Assembly: GCF_905163445.1 (NCBI RefSeq)
Contig: NC_053202.1
Span: 2,046,001-2,110,000, forward strand
Direction of reading: 5' to 3'
From: Pararge aegeria
Taxonomy: Eukaryota; Arthropoda; Insecta; Lepidoptera; Nymphalidae
Length of the DNA stretch: 64,000 nucleotides
Below are positions 31,785 to 42,469 of this stretch, in pieces. How positions within the stretch are numbered: the stretch's first letter is position 1; each line of letters begins with the position of its first letter. Under the pieces are notes generated by a model, which saw only the letters and a list, made by a program, of their open reading frames with translations, searched no databases and was not told the DNA's origin. The position numbers and the translations under genes were made by a program.

Positions 31785-32200
31785 CCGAAATCATACTTCA
31801 CAGGATTTAGATGTACACTATGTACTGTCTCTAAGACTTATCCTTGAAATGAAAATCTAACAGTTTTTGATTAACACTGCCATAGTTTTGACTGAAAGAA
31901 ATTAGATACAGCCCTAACCTCACAAGCAAAATTAAAATCATGTGACTCCTGTCTCTTTATGAGGTACTCGTCGCATAGCTTAGGTACTATGCACGTGTCG
32001 GTCTTCTTTCTTCAATAGGGTTGTCATAAGTAAACACTTAGAATGTTTTGAACTCGTTTGTATGGCAAAATAAATATGCTTTTATTGATTTAATATCTTT
32101 ACAGGGTGATTCCTTATGAAATAAACTTATGCGTCCTACAATTTTATTTCGTAATTCATTTATACGTTGTATAAAGGAGTACAGAATGCTTTTTATCAAA
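31785..32200 (+). repeat. Dispersed repeat J
   Basis: CACTGCCATAGTTTTGACTG, AGATACAGCCCTAACCTCAC, TACTATGCACGTGTCGG, AGTAAACACTTAGAATG and TTATGAAATAAACTTATGCG recur in the same order at 51335-51600. Class unknown; no coding frame. Confidence 0.65.
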
Positions 32201-32253
32201 ATTGTGCTTCAAAATACATTAAATCAATAGAAACAACATTGCAAATAATATAA

Positions 32254-32300
32254 ATGTTTTTCAGTTTCTGGGTGTTATAAGTATTTAAGTGTACTAATGG
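32254..32300 (+). repeat. SINE-A scrap
   Basis: ATGTTTTTCAGTTTCTGGGT then ATAAGTATTTAAGTGTA: middle of the family. Confidence 0.55.
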
Positions 32301-32315
32301 TCGCCTAGTGGTCGA

Positions 32316-32602
32316 AATTCACCCACTACAGAGCACGGATCTCCTCTCACAATGAGAAGGGTTTAGGCCGTAGTCCACCACGCTGGCCCAATACGGATTG
32401 GTGGACTTCACACACCTTTGAGAACATATGTTGAACTCTCAGGCATGCAGGTTTCCTTCGATTTCCCTTTACCGTTGAAGCGAGTGATATTTTAATTACT
32501 TAAAACGCACATAACTTGGAAAAGTTAGAGGTGCGTGCTGGGATTCGAACTCTGTCCCCCGAAAGTGAAGCCGAAGTTCTAACCATTGAGCTATCACTGC
32601 TT
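32316..32602 (-). repeat. SINE-B, nearly full length
   Basis: From CACTACAGAGCACGGATCTC through ACCACGCTGGCCCAATACGG and GCATGCAGGTTTCCTTCG to the head: GGGATTCGAACTCTGTCCCC (B box) and GCTATCACTGCT. Confidence 0.9.
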
Positions 32603-32888
32603 GACTTTTTTATATCCTAATGCAAGAGAAATGACGCAGAATTGTTCTGTGATGAATTCATAGTAATATATCTTGACACCCCAACCCTCACCTGTTGGAA
32701 TGGTATCTACATTTTACATCTCCCCGTTACCTACCTTCTCCTTGATATTATTCAGGGATAGGGTCCCTTTTGTTTCGCTATGATTAAATAGGTTTTAAAT
32801 TCCCGAAACAGTAAATAAATACTTTTGCTGGACTTTGAAGAATACTGGATAGAAGCAGGCTTTAATTTGCGAAAATCCATGATATATT
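32603..32888. other. Unassigned
   Basis: Nothing recognised. Confidence 0.35.
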
Positions 32889-33184
32889 ATGAAAATTAAG
32901 CTTTATTTGCTATACTCTGCGAAAAGCAGGAGAATCAGTTTGGTGTATTTTATAATTTCTTCAATCCTTATACGCCACACCAAACAGATCTTCGGCAATG
33001 TACCCTCTACGCACGTTTCGCTCCGAAACCGGAGCATCCTCACGAGATGTTGACTTTACAATGAACAATTGTTAAGGTCAATAATTGATCGTAGTAGTAG
33101 TATAAGGATTTAAAAAATTATAAATTACACCATACAGATTCTCCTGCTTTTCGCAGAGTATAGCAAATTAAGCTTAATTTTCAT
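32889..33184. mobile_element. LIR-1: MITE with about 85-bp inverted repeats
   Basis: The left arm (32889-32975) starts ATGAAAATTAAGCTTTATTT and includes CTATACTCTGCGAAAAGCAG; the right arm (33100-33184) is its complement with only a few differences. The 120-bp centre has ACGCACGTTTCGCTCCGAAA and GAGATGTTGACTTTACAATG. TA flanks both ends, as for Tc1/mariner relatives. Partial copies lie at 53300-53365 and 63940-64000. The whole element could fold into a long hairpin. Confidence 0.85.
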
Positions 33185-33257
33185 AGAAGAATACTGATAT
33201 TACATAATAGATTACCAAAATTTTTAAAAGCGTTGTTTTTTTTTTAAACTAGAGATA

Positions 33258-33468
33258 TCTATAGTTGGTGGTGGTTGGAACTTCGGCCTCACGGGCCCGA
33301 ATGTGCGGAGAGAATCGTGAGGAAATCTGCATGATGATGTTCTTAAAGGCGTGAGAAGTCCACAAATCCGCACTGGGCCAGCGTGGTGGACTATGACCTA
33401 AACCTTTCTCATTGTGGGAGGAGACTCGTATCCTGTAATGGGCTAGTAATGGGTGGATATGACGATGA
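33258..33468 (+). repeat. SINE-B with divergent head
   Basis: AATCGTGAGGAAATCTGCAT, GCACTGGGCCAGCGTGGTGG, CATTGTGGGAGGAGACTCG, then TAATGGGTGGATATGACGAT. Confidence 0.8.
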
Positions 33469-34011
33469 TTTTTAATTTCAATAAAAAAAAATTGAGTGAA
33501 ATTACTAACTGTCTGTTCGAGAAAAACTATTAAAGTGGAGTGGTTTTTGATTCTTCAATAGTCGTGTACATTATCCATTATTTATTTGTCTGAAAGTTCG
33601 ACGTCTTAAGTTATAGTAACGGGCGCAATACGATTTCAATTCCATAGAGTTTTAAGGACCTGATGTCAACTTTCAACGTATATTAACACTTTCACCAACA
33701 ACAAAAAAAAAATAACCCAAGCCACACCTATAACAATTACAATAAATAATACCTAATTACACCACTCTTTACCCCATAAAAAGGCAGTTAAAGTAAATCC
33801 CGACTTAACGGCCATGTTATGAGGTCAAACCGGCATATTAAAATTATCTTCTGAAAAACATCTCGCATAAAAATATTAAGTTTACTTTAATGAGATTACA
33901 CTAAAGACTTTTTTGTTTTAAGACTTTTTGTCGTATTGTAAGCTCCGGTGTTTCTTCTATCTTGTCTAAGTCTGCTTTATCCTGGATACAATAATTCTGA
34001 AAACAATAAAA
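33469..34011. other. Unassigned
   Basis: About 540 bp; no repeat or gene recognised. Confidence 0.35.
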
Positions 34012-34252
34012 GTGGCCGATTGGCACAGTGGCCACCGACCCTGCTTTCTGAGTCCAAGGCCGTGGGTTCGATTCCCACAACTGGAAAATGTGTGTGTGAT
34101 GAACATGAATATTTTTAAGTGTCTGGGTTATGTATATTCTAAGTATTTATGTATATTATTTATAAAAAATATTCATCAGTCATCTTAGTACCCATAACAC
34201 AAGCTACGCTTAACTTGGGGCTAGATGGCAATGTGTTGTCGTGGTATTACTA
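34012..34252 (+). repeat. SINE-A
   Basis: GGCCGATTGGCACAGTGGCC head, perfect GGTTCGATTCC B box, full body; 3' end GCTAGATGGCAATGTG. Confidence 0.92.
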
Positions 34253-34309
34253 AGACAATCCAAAATTTGTATTGTCTATTATTAATTTATTTATTTAACT
34301 GATATACTT

Positions 34310-34368
34310 CTAAAAGGTTACCACCATAGATCATCACTTACCAGACGGTGAGATTGCAGACAGACTAA
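34310..34368 (+). repeat. SINE-C 3' fragment
   Basis: GGTTACCACCATAGATCATC joins CACTTACCAGACGGTGAGAT and GCAGACAGACTAAC; the middle is deleted. Confidence 0.6.
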
Positions 34369-34372
34369 CTAT

Positions 34373-34505
34373 TATTATTATAACTCTTTATTGGTACACC
34401 AAATTAAGAATTATACAAGAAAAAAAGAAACATAAAATAAGAAGTAGAATACAAAAGGCGGCCTTATCGCTTAGTAGCGATCTCTGCCAAGCAACCTTAA
34501 AATTA
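34373..34505 (-). repeat. LINE-R 3' end
   Basis: Tail of ATT repeats, CTCTTTATTGGTACACC, GGCGGCCTTATCGCTTAGTA and GCGATCTCTGCCAAGCAACC. The ATCGCT/AGCGAT stem is intact. Confidence 0.8.
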
Positions 34506-35049
34506 GGAAAAAAAGAGGAAAAGTAACTGCAGGTGGTACAAAATATAAAATAAATACATACGAATAACTAAATCCGTATACATAAACTAATATACACAAA
34601 TACATCTAGTATGTAATAAATATTAAAAAAAAAAACTAATAATAAACTATATACCATATAATAAATACTTAGATAAAAGTAAATAAATACTATTAAACAT
34701 CGCCTTCAGTTGGACAAATAATAACACTTAACGGCTTTTTTAAATATCGCCAGTTACTTTGACTGCCGTATGTTCATAGCTAACTTATATTTGTAGATAA
34801 AAAATCAGTGTCTATGAACCTAAGACATTTTTGCATGTAATGTGTACATGTCCTAAGGTAGTCGAGTGTGAGGTTACAAATAAAGATGGCGATTATAAAA
34901 GCTGTTAAAGATTACTTTAAACTCATAAAAAGGGTATTTTAGAATAAGTTATGTATCTACTGCCTACTCTGCAGTGGGTTACATAGTTTTTATGTTTCAT
35001 CTGCTTAATGAAACATATACAGCAAACAAACAATGCGCTAATCGTTGTG
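34506..35049. other. Unassigned AT-rich DNA
   Basis: Possibly a decayed upstream part of the LINE-R copy; no motif to confirm it. Confidence 0.35.
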
Positions 35050-35179
35050 GCGCAGTGGGCAGCGACCCTGCTTTCTGAGTCCAGGGCTATGGGTTCGATT
35101 TCCACATCTGGAAAATGTTTGTGCGATGAACATTCACGATTCACGTTCTGGGTGTTTATATAGTACAAATTAATAATAT

Positions 35180-35667
35180 AGAAAAATATACTACGACAAT
35201 ACACACATCGCCATCTAGCCCCAAAGTAAGCGTAGCTTGTGTTATGGGTACTAAGTTAGCTGATGAATATTGCATTAACCTAGACACTGAAAACATTTAT
35301 GCTCATCACACAAAAAAATTCCGGTAATGGGACTCACAAAGCGAGGTTATTATACAATTGATGAGTTTCTTAATGACAAGGTTGCTTGGCAGCATCCGGC
35401 TCCGCTTTCATCTCTCACAAGATAGAAAAATGAATGTTAAAATGTAAAATGTAAATTTTTGATGTTGGAAAAGAGCAACTGCTGAGTTTCTTGCCGGCTT
35501 CTTCTCGGTAGAATCTGCCTTCCGAACCGGTGGTAGAGTCACTCACTACACACGGACAGACTTGACGTTTCAAAAGTGCTTGTATTAGGCATACTTGAAA
35601 TAAATTTTTGAATTTTGAATTTTGAATTTGAAAGCAGGGTCGCTGCAAACTGCGCCAATCGGCCGTC
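35180..35667 (-). repeat. SINE-A (middle), split by LINE-P
   Basis: Reverse copy in two pieces: 35180-35336 (3' end through CACTGAAAACATTTATGCTC and the B-box region, which has an internal deletion) and 35629-35667 (AAAGCAGGGTCGCTGC and GCGCCAATCGGCCGTC). Confidence 0.87.
35337..35628 (+). pseudogene. LINE-P 3' end (innermost)
   Basis: The RT C-terminal end is intact as far as it goes (frame RGYYTIDEFLNDKVAW, QHPAPLSSLTR, stop TAG). Then comes the 3' UTR with CTTCTCGGTAGAATCTGCCT and GGTGGTAGAGTCACTCACTA, and a TTTTGAATTTTGAATTTTGA tail. Severely 5'-truncated. It is the last of three successive insertions here. Confidence 0.9.
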
Positions 35668-35778
35668 TGATATGTATATTATAAGTATTTATGTATATTA
35701 TTCATCAATCATCTTTGTACCCATAACACAAGCTACGCTTACTTTATACAACATTTATTTTTCTTTTTTGTTTTTTTT

Positions 35779-35840
35779 TTTACTATGACAATACACACAC
35801 CGCCATCTAGCCCCAAAGTAAGCGTAGCTTGTGTTAATTT
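35779..35840 (-). repeat. SINE-A 3' fragment
   Basis: TACTATGACAATACACACAC, CGCCATCTAGCCCCAAAG and TAAGCGTAGCTTGTGTTA, then truncated. Confidence 0.8.
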
Positions 35841-36306
35841 ATTTAATGTGTGATGAACATAAATAAAGGAATATTATATAGGAAGTCTGCAAAGTAATAT
35901 CTACTTCCATCCAATATTTATAAAAACTATACTCAAAACTCCAAAAACACTTATCTCAAGAGTTAAAACATCCTTTTGTATCAAAATAGATAATAATAAG
36001 ATAAGGACTTCAAGGAATACTGTATATACAATTCCCAAGCTACCACATACCTACCGATATTACTGTCAAACAATAAATCATCACTGTCAAAAGCAGTTTA
36101 CCTCCACAATGCTAAGGAGTGCAGGTTCGACAGACGCCAAGTCATCCTGCCGGCCAGTGAATCATTTTTTGAGTTATTACCAAGTTAAATTTTATGAAAA
36201 ATTGCCACAGTTCCGTATAATGTATACACGTTATAAAAAAGAAAGTGAATGTCTGCGTATATGGAAATAAGCATAATTTAAATCGGTATGTTTATATATA
36301 TATTTA
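35841..36306. other. Unassigned
   Basis: No recognised feature. Confidence 0.35.
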
Positions 36307-37040
36307 CTAGCTTTTGCACACGAATTTTTCCGCTTTTGTTTTTGTTTTTAAATCAGGTTTTTAAGTTGTGTATTCTTGTAAAAAAAAGTCTTTATGAGTT
36401 TTTAAACATTATTATTATAGATATAAGAATATTATTATAGACTAGCTTTTGCCCGCGGCTTCGCTCACGTTAAGTTAAATTTTTGATTTGGTAAATTTTT
36501 GACGACAAAGGTTTAAAAAATGTCTAATAGAAAAATATGAACGTAAATTACTAAAAGAAACCAGAAACTTTCATATAAATTTTCAACCCCCTATTTGATG
36601 CATTTGGAGTTAAAATATATGAAACACGTACTTACTTATTCTTAATCGAAAACCTACAATCAAAGTTTCATGGAATTCATTTCATTCATCATTTTCATTA
36701 CTTGAAAAAAAAAAAGTTAAATGAAGGATTTTATACAAACTCTTATCCCCCATTTAACACTCTTAAAGTTGTAATTTTCAAAAACCCTTTCTTAGCGGAT
36801 TATTCCATTATAATAACTATCTGTGTGCAAAATTTCAGCCCGATCCGTCTGGTGGTTAAAGCTGTACGTTGATAGATCAGTCAGTCAGTCAGTCAGTCAG
36901 ACAACTTTGCCTTTTTTCGAAAATAAACGTAGCCTAAGTTACTCCGTATTACATCAGCTACCTGCCAAAAAAGTCCCGTCAAAATCGGTCCACCTGTATG
37001 TACCGTATAAATATTCATATAAGTGTAGTAAAAAACGGTT
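36307..37040 (+). repeat. E elements, two or three adjoining fragments
   Basis: ACTAGCTTTTGCACACG at 36308; a longer one from 36440 (ACTAGCTTTTGCCCGCGGCT) through CAGCCCGATCCGTCTGGTGG to a (CAGT)n run at 36879-36900; and a piece at 36930-37040 with AAACGTAGCCTAAGTTACTC and CAAAATCGGTCCACCTG. Confidence 0.6.
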
Positions 37041-37737
37041 ATTTAAATATTGCAAACAGCCACTCCAATTTTATTATATGAATAGATGGACGGTATGTTA
37101 AAGTATATATTATTTTATTATTTTTCAATACTATATTTTTAACTTGTATCACATACATCTCTGTCTGTTCTGAAAAATGAAAATTGTTATAATACAAACA
37201 CAATATACCTCACCTTGTGGCATTAACCATAGACAAGTTAGGTAATATGAGTTGCCTAAAAATCGATTGATGAAAGGTAAATGTATGCCTAGGAATCTTC
37301 TTGATTAGGCGTTACTTACTTAGACATTGCCTTATCCGTCCTTAGTGAAAACGGAGATTAGATAAGTTAGAACTGACCTGAACTGAGCTATTACCGCTTT
37401 GAAGAGATAATGGGAGAAATGGAGACATAATTTTCTCGCGGTGCGCGTGCTAGTACGGGGGCGAGGATCTCCAAAAAGCCAGGTATTAAATGGCGTAACA
37501 AAGTGACCGTTTCAAAAAACAAACGCATCATTAGCCATCATTACGGGCGCGATCGCTGTCGTTAATCATTAAATCGTTAACGAGATGTTTAACGATTGCT
37601 ATCTGATCGGATGACGTTTGCGAATGCTGACTCATTATGATCATTTTCTGACTCATCTAAGTAGGAATCATTGTGGATAGCGTTTTGTTTATATAACATA
37701 GCATACATTAAACAGACGAAACTACAACACCGTCATT
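37041..37737. repeat. Mostly unassigned; inverted partner of 40390-40595 at 37250-37370
   Basis: GGAATCTTCTTGATTAGGCG and TTACTTACTTAG are the complement of sequence near 40395-40445, and CTTAGTGAAAACGGAGATTA resembles 40540-40560. It is a small dispersed repeat of unknown class. Confidence 0.4.
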
Positions 37738-37744
37738 CACACAA

Positions 37745-37801
<57 letters not shown>

Positions 37802-37815
37802 AATAAATAAATAAT
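37738..37815. repeat. (CA)n microsatellite
   Basis: Roughly 30 CA repeats with minor interruptions, then (AAAT)n. Confidence 0.95.
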
Positions 37816-38327
37816 AATTTTATATTTTTTCGGATACCTTAAGAGCGTGAAAAACGCTGGGCTAGCCGGTTAATGTACAACTTTGAGAGACATCATAGTT
37901 ATCTTTTATATATTTATACGTAAAGCAACAACTTTGTACATCTTTTTACGTAAATTGCGAGGATGGAGGAATATGAACTTCCACATTTATATTTTAGTTT
38001 AGAAAGAGTGCAGAATGCTCATATTTTTTATAAATTATGCGTAAAACATTTATTAAAACAAAAAACACAATACACATACTATACCATGTACTTGACACAT
38101 ACACCCATTTACATATATATTATATACTCTTTTTTAATCATTTTCAGATTATAATTTGTTTGGAAGAAAAACATCTGTGATTAAAGAAGTGATTACTCTT
38201 TGACAATAAAACCTTAAAGATGTTCAAACTTACAATTTAAATTAAGTCTGATCGAATCTCAAGTAGTAGGCTACCACTTGTATAAAATAAAAGCGCAACT
38301 GAAAAAGTTTATGGTCTTAGATATTTT
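37816..38327. other. Unassigned
   Basis: No repeat or gene recognised; a 63-codon open frame at 37963 shows no motif. Confidence 0.35.
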
Positions 38328-38480
38328 CATTATCAACCGGTATGCAAAGATCACTGGTCTCCTCTCAGATTGCGAACGGTCTAGACCGTAAATTGGTAGA
38401 CTTCACACGCCTTTGAGATCATTATGGAGAACTGTAAGACATACAGGTTTCCTCACGATGTTTTCATTCAGCGTTAAAGA
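38328..38480 (-). repeat. SINE-B fragment
   Basis: CACTGGTCTCCTCTCAGATT, GGTAGACTTCACACGCC and AGGTTTCCTCACGATGTTTT, with part of the centre deleted. Confidence 0.75.
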
Positions 38481-38527
38481 AGTAATTAATTATTAACTAA
38501 CTAACTAACTAAAAAACTATATAACTA

Positions 38528-38990
38528 TACTACTCTTGCCCGCAACTTCGTCTGCGTTTGTTATTGTTTTTAGATGTGGCATTAAATTTAGTTGTAGATC
38601 TAAAAAAAATAAAGTATTCAGTATCGCTAAGCCTTAAACGAGGAGTTTGCTGCTGTCCGCTGAGGAGTTCTGTCCTCTATCTCCAACCACAGTTTGGGCA
38701 AAATTAAACACATATTATAACCTCTTTAGTACTAAAATAATTATTTAAATCGGTTATAATTTGCCGGATTTATGGTGTAAAATCGTCAAACACTCATCCC
38801 CTCTCCCAAAGGAACCGAGCTTAATGTCGGGATAAAAAGTATCCTATATTACTTCTACCACTTCCAAGAATATGTGTACGAAGTTTCATGAGGATCGGTT
38901 AAGGAGTTTTTGCGTGAAAGCGTAACAAACAAACTTACATTGACATTTATAATATTAGTAGATAGGGATAGATATCCCTATCCCTATATA
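38528..38990 (+). repeat. E element, long copy
   Basis: Opens TTGCCCGCAACTTCGTCTGC. The body has GAGGAGTTTGCTGCTGTCCG, GGTTATAATTTGCCGG and CGAAGTTTCATGAGGATCGG, ending TTATAATATTAGTAGATAGG with TAGGGA-type repeats. The reverse copy at 43722-44085 matches almost throughout. No coding capacity. Confidence 0.75.
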
Positions 38991-39049
38991 TACATATTTT
39001 TTTTTTTTTTTTTTTTGTGTATATTTTGTTTATGTATTCATATGTAGTT

Positions 39050-39257
39050 ATTTGAATGTAGGTTTATAATAATTTTACACCACCTATTTGTTCTTGCTCT
39101 TGTTGTCCTAATCCTAACGTTGCCTGGCAGGGATCATTTTTAAGCGATAAGGCCGCCTTTTGTATTCTACTCCAATTTTTGTGTTTCTCTCTATTCGTCC
39201 TTTATTTTCCTCACTGTGTAGTGATGTACAAATAAATTTAAATGGATAAAATAAATA
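39050..39257 (+). repeat. LINE-R 3' end
   Basis: GTTGCCTGGCAGGGATCATT, TTTAAGCGATAAGGCCGCCT and TTTGTATTCTAC, then AATAAATTTAAATGGATAAA. The hairpin's 5' arm has decayed. Confidence 0.75.
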
Positions 39258-39261
39258 AATA

Positions 39262-39350
39262 ACTTGGAAAAGTTAGAGGTGCGTTCTGGGATTCGAACTC
39301 TGCTCCCCGAAAGTAGAGTCGAAGACCTACCCACTGGGCTATCGAAAGCA
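39262..39350 (-). repeat. SINE-B head
   Basis: AACTTGGAAAAGTTAGAGGT and GGGATTCGAACTCTGCTCCC; CCACTGGGCTATCG. Only the tRNA-like head remains, between two LINE-R ends. Confidence 0.75.
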
Positions 39351-39512
39351 TTTTTTTTTCTCAATTCTAAGGTTGCCTGGCAGTGTTCGCTATTAAGCGA
39401 TAAGGACGCCTTTTGTATGCTACTTGTTTCTTCATATTTCTGTTTTTTTTTGTTTACATATATATATATTAATAGTTTGGTATACAAATAAAGAGTTAAA
39501 TGAATAAATAAG
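39351..39512 (+). repeat. LINE-R 3' end
   Basis: AAGGTTGCCTGGCAGTGTTC, GCTATTAAGCGATAAGGACG, then ATACAAATAAAGAGTTAAAT. TCGCT/AGCGA still pairs. Confidence 0.75.
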
Positions 39513-39599
39513 AAATTACCACCTTCAAGAGGAAAGGGTGATACAATATTGGTTACGACTCACGTTTCCAAAACAAAGAAAGTGTATTTTGTATATGAG

Positions 39600-39872
39600 C
39601 AAGCCATTAGTAAACGTACGTTCGCCCGCAGGTTTCTATTAACTCCTCACCCGGCTGTCGCGGGGTTATGAGTTAATCAACCGCCTTGATTGACTGCTCG
39701 CCTGGTACGGACGGACGTATTTGTTTTGTGTTGTGTGAACTTGGTATGAGTGCATGTAAGAAATAACTTAAAAAAAAAACAGTTGTTGCAATGAGTGGCG
39801 TAGGTAATCTTTCTTCCGACATTAAAAACGCGTTAGTTTGTATGTTTTTATCACGCAAAAAAAATAATCATC
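39600..39872 (+). pseudogene. Possible 5' end of a transposon ORF
   Basis: A GC-richer leader (39620-39720) with TTAACTC and GAGTTAA pairing around a GC core precedes ATG at 39791. The frame begins MSGVGNLSSDIKNALVCMFL and SRKK and is then cut by the SINE-A at 39874. The context resembles a retroelement 5' UTR and ORF start, but I cannot name the family. A host first exon is less likely but not excluded. Confidence 0.35.
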
Positions 39873-39873
39873 A

Positions 39874-40112
39874 GACGGCCGATTGGCGCAGTGGGCAGCG
39901 TCCCTGCTTTTTGAGCCTAAGGCTGTGGGTTCGATACCCAAAACTGGAAAATTTATGTGCGTTGAACAGCACAAACATTTTCCAGCGTATCTGTATATTA
40001 TAAGTATTTAATTGATAAAAACATTCATCAGCTATCTTAGTACCCATAGCACAAGCGTTTACTTTGGGGCTAGATGGCGATGTGTGTATTGTCGTAGTAT
40101 ATTTATTATTTA
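39874..40112 (+). repeat. SINE-A
   Basis: GACGGCCGATTGGCGCAG head, B box GGTTCGATACCC (one change), body partly rearranged near 39960-39990, (ATTT)n tail. Confidence 0.9.
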
Positions 40113-40118
40113 TTTATA

Positions 40119-40331
40119 TTGACGGCCGATTGGGGCAGTGGGCAGCGACCCTGCTAACTGAAAAATGTTTGTGTGATGAAAACGAATGTATTTCAGTGTC
40201 TGGATGTTTATCTGTATTATATAATTATGTATATTATTCATAAAAAATATGCATCAGTCATCTTAGTACCCAAAAAACAAGCTACGCTTACTTTTGGGCT
40301 ACATTGCGATTTGTTTATTATTTATTTATTG
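40119..40331 (+). repeat. SINE-A lacking its B box
   Basis: Starts six bases after the previous copy. The head GGCCGATTGGGGCAGTGGGC joins directly to CTGAAAAATGTTTGTG: about 40 bases including the B box are deleted. Confidence 0.9.
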
Positions 40332-40389
40332 CCATTAGATAGGAACCGATCGTGTCTGGGATAAATAGTAGCCATGCAATGCAAGCAAT

Positions 40390-40595
40390 GCCTAAATAAG
40401 TAACGCACAATCTAAGGAGATTCCTAGTCATACATCAAATCGTTTCGTTCGTATCGTTCACAAATAGGAGTTGGTGAAACGTTTTTTTTCTATAGACATC
40501 GCCTTGAATATTAGGCAGTATATTTAGGCAATACCTGGGTTTAGTGAAAACGGGTATTAATATTTGTCTTTTCATCTAAGTAGCTCTATGTCAAA
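40390..40595. repeat. Small dispersed repeat
   Basis: TAAGTAACGCACAATCTAAG and GGAGATTCCTAGTCATACAT are the inverted counterpart of 37255-37320. Confidence 0.4.
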
Positions 40596-40601
40596 AAATC
40601 G

Positions 40602-40757
40602 TCAGGTTTCCTCACCATGATTACCTTCACCGTTAAAGCAAGTGATATTTTAATTGGTTAAGACGCACATAACAAAGAAAGTTAGAGTTGCAAGGGATTC
40701 GAACTCGGCCCTTCGGAAAGTGAAGCCGAAGTCCTTACAACTGCGCTATCACCACTA
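40602..40757 (-). repeat. SINE-B head and middle
   Basis: CAGGTTTCCTCACCATGATT, AAGCAAGTGATATTTTAATT, GGGATTCGAACTCGGCCC and GCGCTATCACCACT. Confidence 0.85.
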
Positions 40758-41379
40758 ATACATCGTTGCGAAGTAATAAATCTATAGATGACGGATAGAT
40801 TCAATAACGAAAATGGAAATTAGTCAATCGACTTCTAAACGGAGGGTTATTAATTCGAACTACAATTCGTAACAAAACAATCAAGTAGGTAACACGAAGG
40901 TATTGCAAAACGGTTTATTATCGTTTTAAATCGTTTTAAAAACTACAAACAATATATTATGTATCGCATTTATGTTACCAAGATACGTGATACCAAAGCG
41001 TACCAAAAAATACTTTTAACGAATACAATTTTACTTGCGTACGTAAATAAAATAGAATTGTGTTTTATTGACATAGCAATACGGTGTACGCGCGTTTGTA
41101 TGTTTGCGCAGTTGTATAAATGGTCGGACACAGCGAGGAATCGCGATTATCGTTTGAATGACTTTATTTATTAAAATTAAATGTGCGATAACAGGGGTTG
41201 GTTATATGGCGGAGGAATTTGTTATTTATTAGAACGAAGTTCGAAGACATTCAACATTTGTAAATGGTAGAGAGATGATGGCGATAATGGCTTTCGTGAA
41301 CTTCTTCTTCTTGCTTGCTTTCTCTTAGCTTTTTCCTTCTCAAGCGATTAACCGCTTTTAATCTTGCTTGCAAGCACAA
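40758..41379. other. Unassigned
   Basis: About 620 bp with no recognised repeat. The 71-codon open frame at 40959 has no motif. Confidence 0.35.
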
Positions 41380-41502
41380 TCATGCCGGTTTCTTGTCTGT
41401 AGAATCTGCCTTCCGAACCGGTGGTACAGTCATTACAAACAGACATACTTGAAGTTTCAAGAGTGCTTATAGTGCTTATATTGATTGGGCCTACTTGAAA
41501 TA
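41380..41502 (+). repeat. LINE-P 3' UTR
   Basis: CCGGTTTCTTGTCTGTAGAA, CCTTCCGAACCGGTGGTACA and GGGCCTACTTGAAATA; no coding part. Confidence 0.8.
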
Positions 41503-41660
41503 ATAAGAAGAAGAAACACTTTATTGCACGTATACCATACAGGAAAAGAAACAGGAGTATACGGTACGGATACGGTATAGAGAACGGGATAGTGCCAAGA
41601 GTGTTGATAGGTATACATAAATACCAAAATGTATAGATACAAATACATAGATAATATAAA
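41503..41660 (-). repeat. LINE-S 3' end
   Basis: AAGAAGAAACACTTTATTGC and GAACGGGATAGTGCCAAGAG are the complement of LINE-S at 19360-19510. The hairpin part is deleted. Confidence 0.75.
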
Positions 41661-41692
41661 TAAATAAATATACGTAATCTTAATATATATAA

Positions 41693-41975
41693 ATCTCCTG
41701 TCACGATGTTTGTCCGCGATGGACTCCTAAACTACTTAACCGATTTTAAATTAAATTGACACACCGTGAGCAGTCTGGTCCAACTTAAGAGATAGGATGG
41801 CTTAGGTCTTTAATTATAGTCGCAATTTTATTTTTAGCAAATTATTTGTCTATAATAAATTGACAGTCGCATGTTATATATATACTACTATACTCATTTA
41901 AGGCTTAGCGATACTGAATACTTTAAAAACAAAATCAAACGCAGACGAAGTCGCGGGCAACAGCTAGTATTTTAT
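41693..41975 (-). repeat. E element, rearranged
   Basis: The right part (41910-41975) is the complement of the start of the 38528 copy (GCAGACGAAGTCGCGGGCAA, CAGCTAGTA). The left part has CACGATGTTTGTCCGCGATG and AACTACTTAACCGATTTTAA, a module of another common lepidopteran element. Confidence 0.6.
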
Positions 41976-42469
41976 ATATTATACATAATATATAAAAATA
42001 TATTAAATGCCAAAGTAGATTTTAATGCATAATTTAAAACAATAATTAATTAATTTCACAGAAATACATGAATTTTGAATTTGGATTTGAATTCAGTTTC
42101 CTTCTCCAAAGACGAGTGGTTTAAAAAACATATAGCCTACCGTCGATGCCGAAATTAGTATATGCCTTTTTAGATCAGTCTTATACCGACTGCAGCGCCA
42201 TCTAGTAGGAAACATTGCAGTTTCGATCTACTTTTTCAAAGGTCCATATTGCAATGAGATACGTTTAAAATAAGAGATGACACATTGCTTTCTTATTATA
42301 AATCGTGTCGGTTCCGAAAATTATTATACGCATTTTAAAGTTTTAAAACAAACTAAAATTTTTGAGCTTTTTTCTGAAAGCTTATTTTAGAACTTTAGGA
42401 ATAAATAAATATAACTATATATGTTTTTTTCTTTTTTTTTCATATACAATTAAGTCCGCACATATATAG
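41976..42469. other. Unassigned AT-rich DNA
   Basis: Nothing recognised; GCAGCGCCATCTAGTAGG at 42193 is the only GC-rich patch. Confidence 0.35.

Larger units (their letters stand above)
35050..35750 (+). repeat. SINE-A (outermost of three nested elements)
   Basis: The 5' half is at 35050-35165 (GTGGCGCAGTGGGCAGCG, GGTTCGATTTCC, CTGGGTGTTTATAT). The 3' half resumes at about 35669 with ATATGTATATTATAAG, then CATCTTTGTACCC and AGCTACGCTTACTTT. The halves join in register with the family consensus. Confidence 0.85.
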
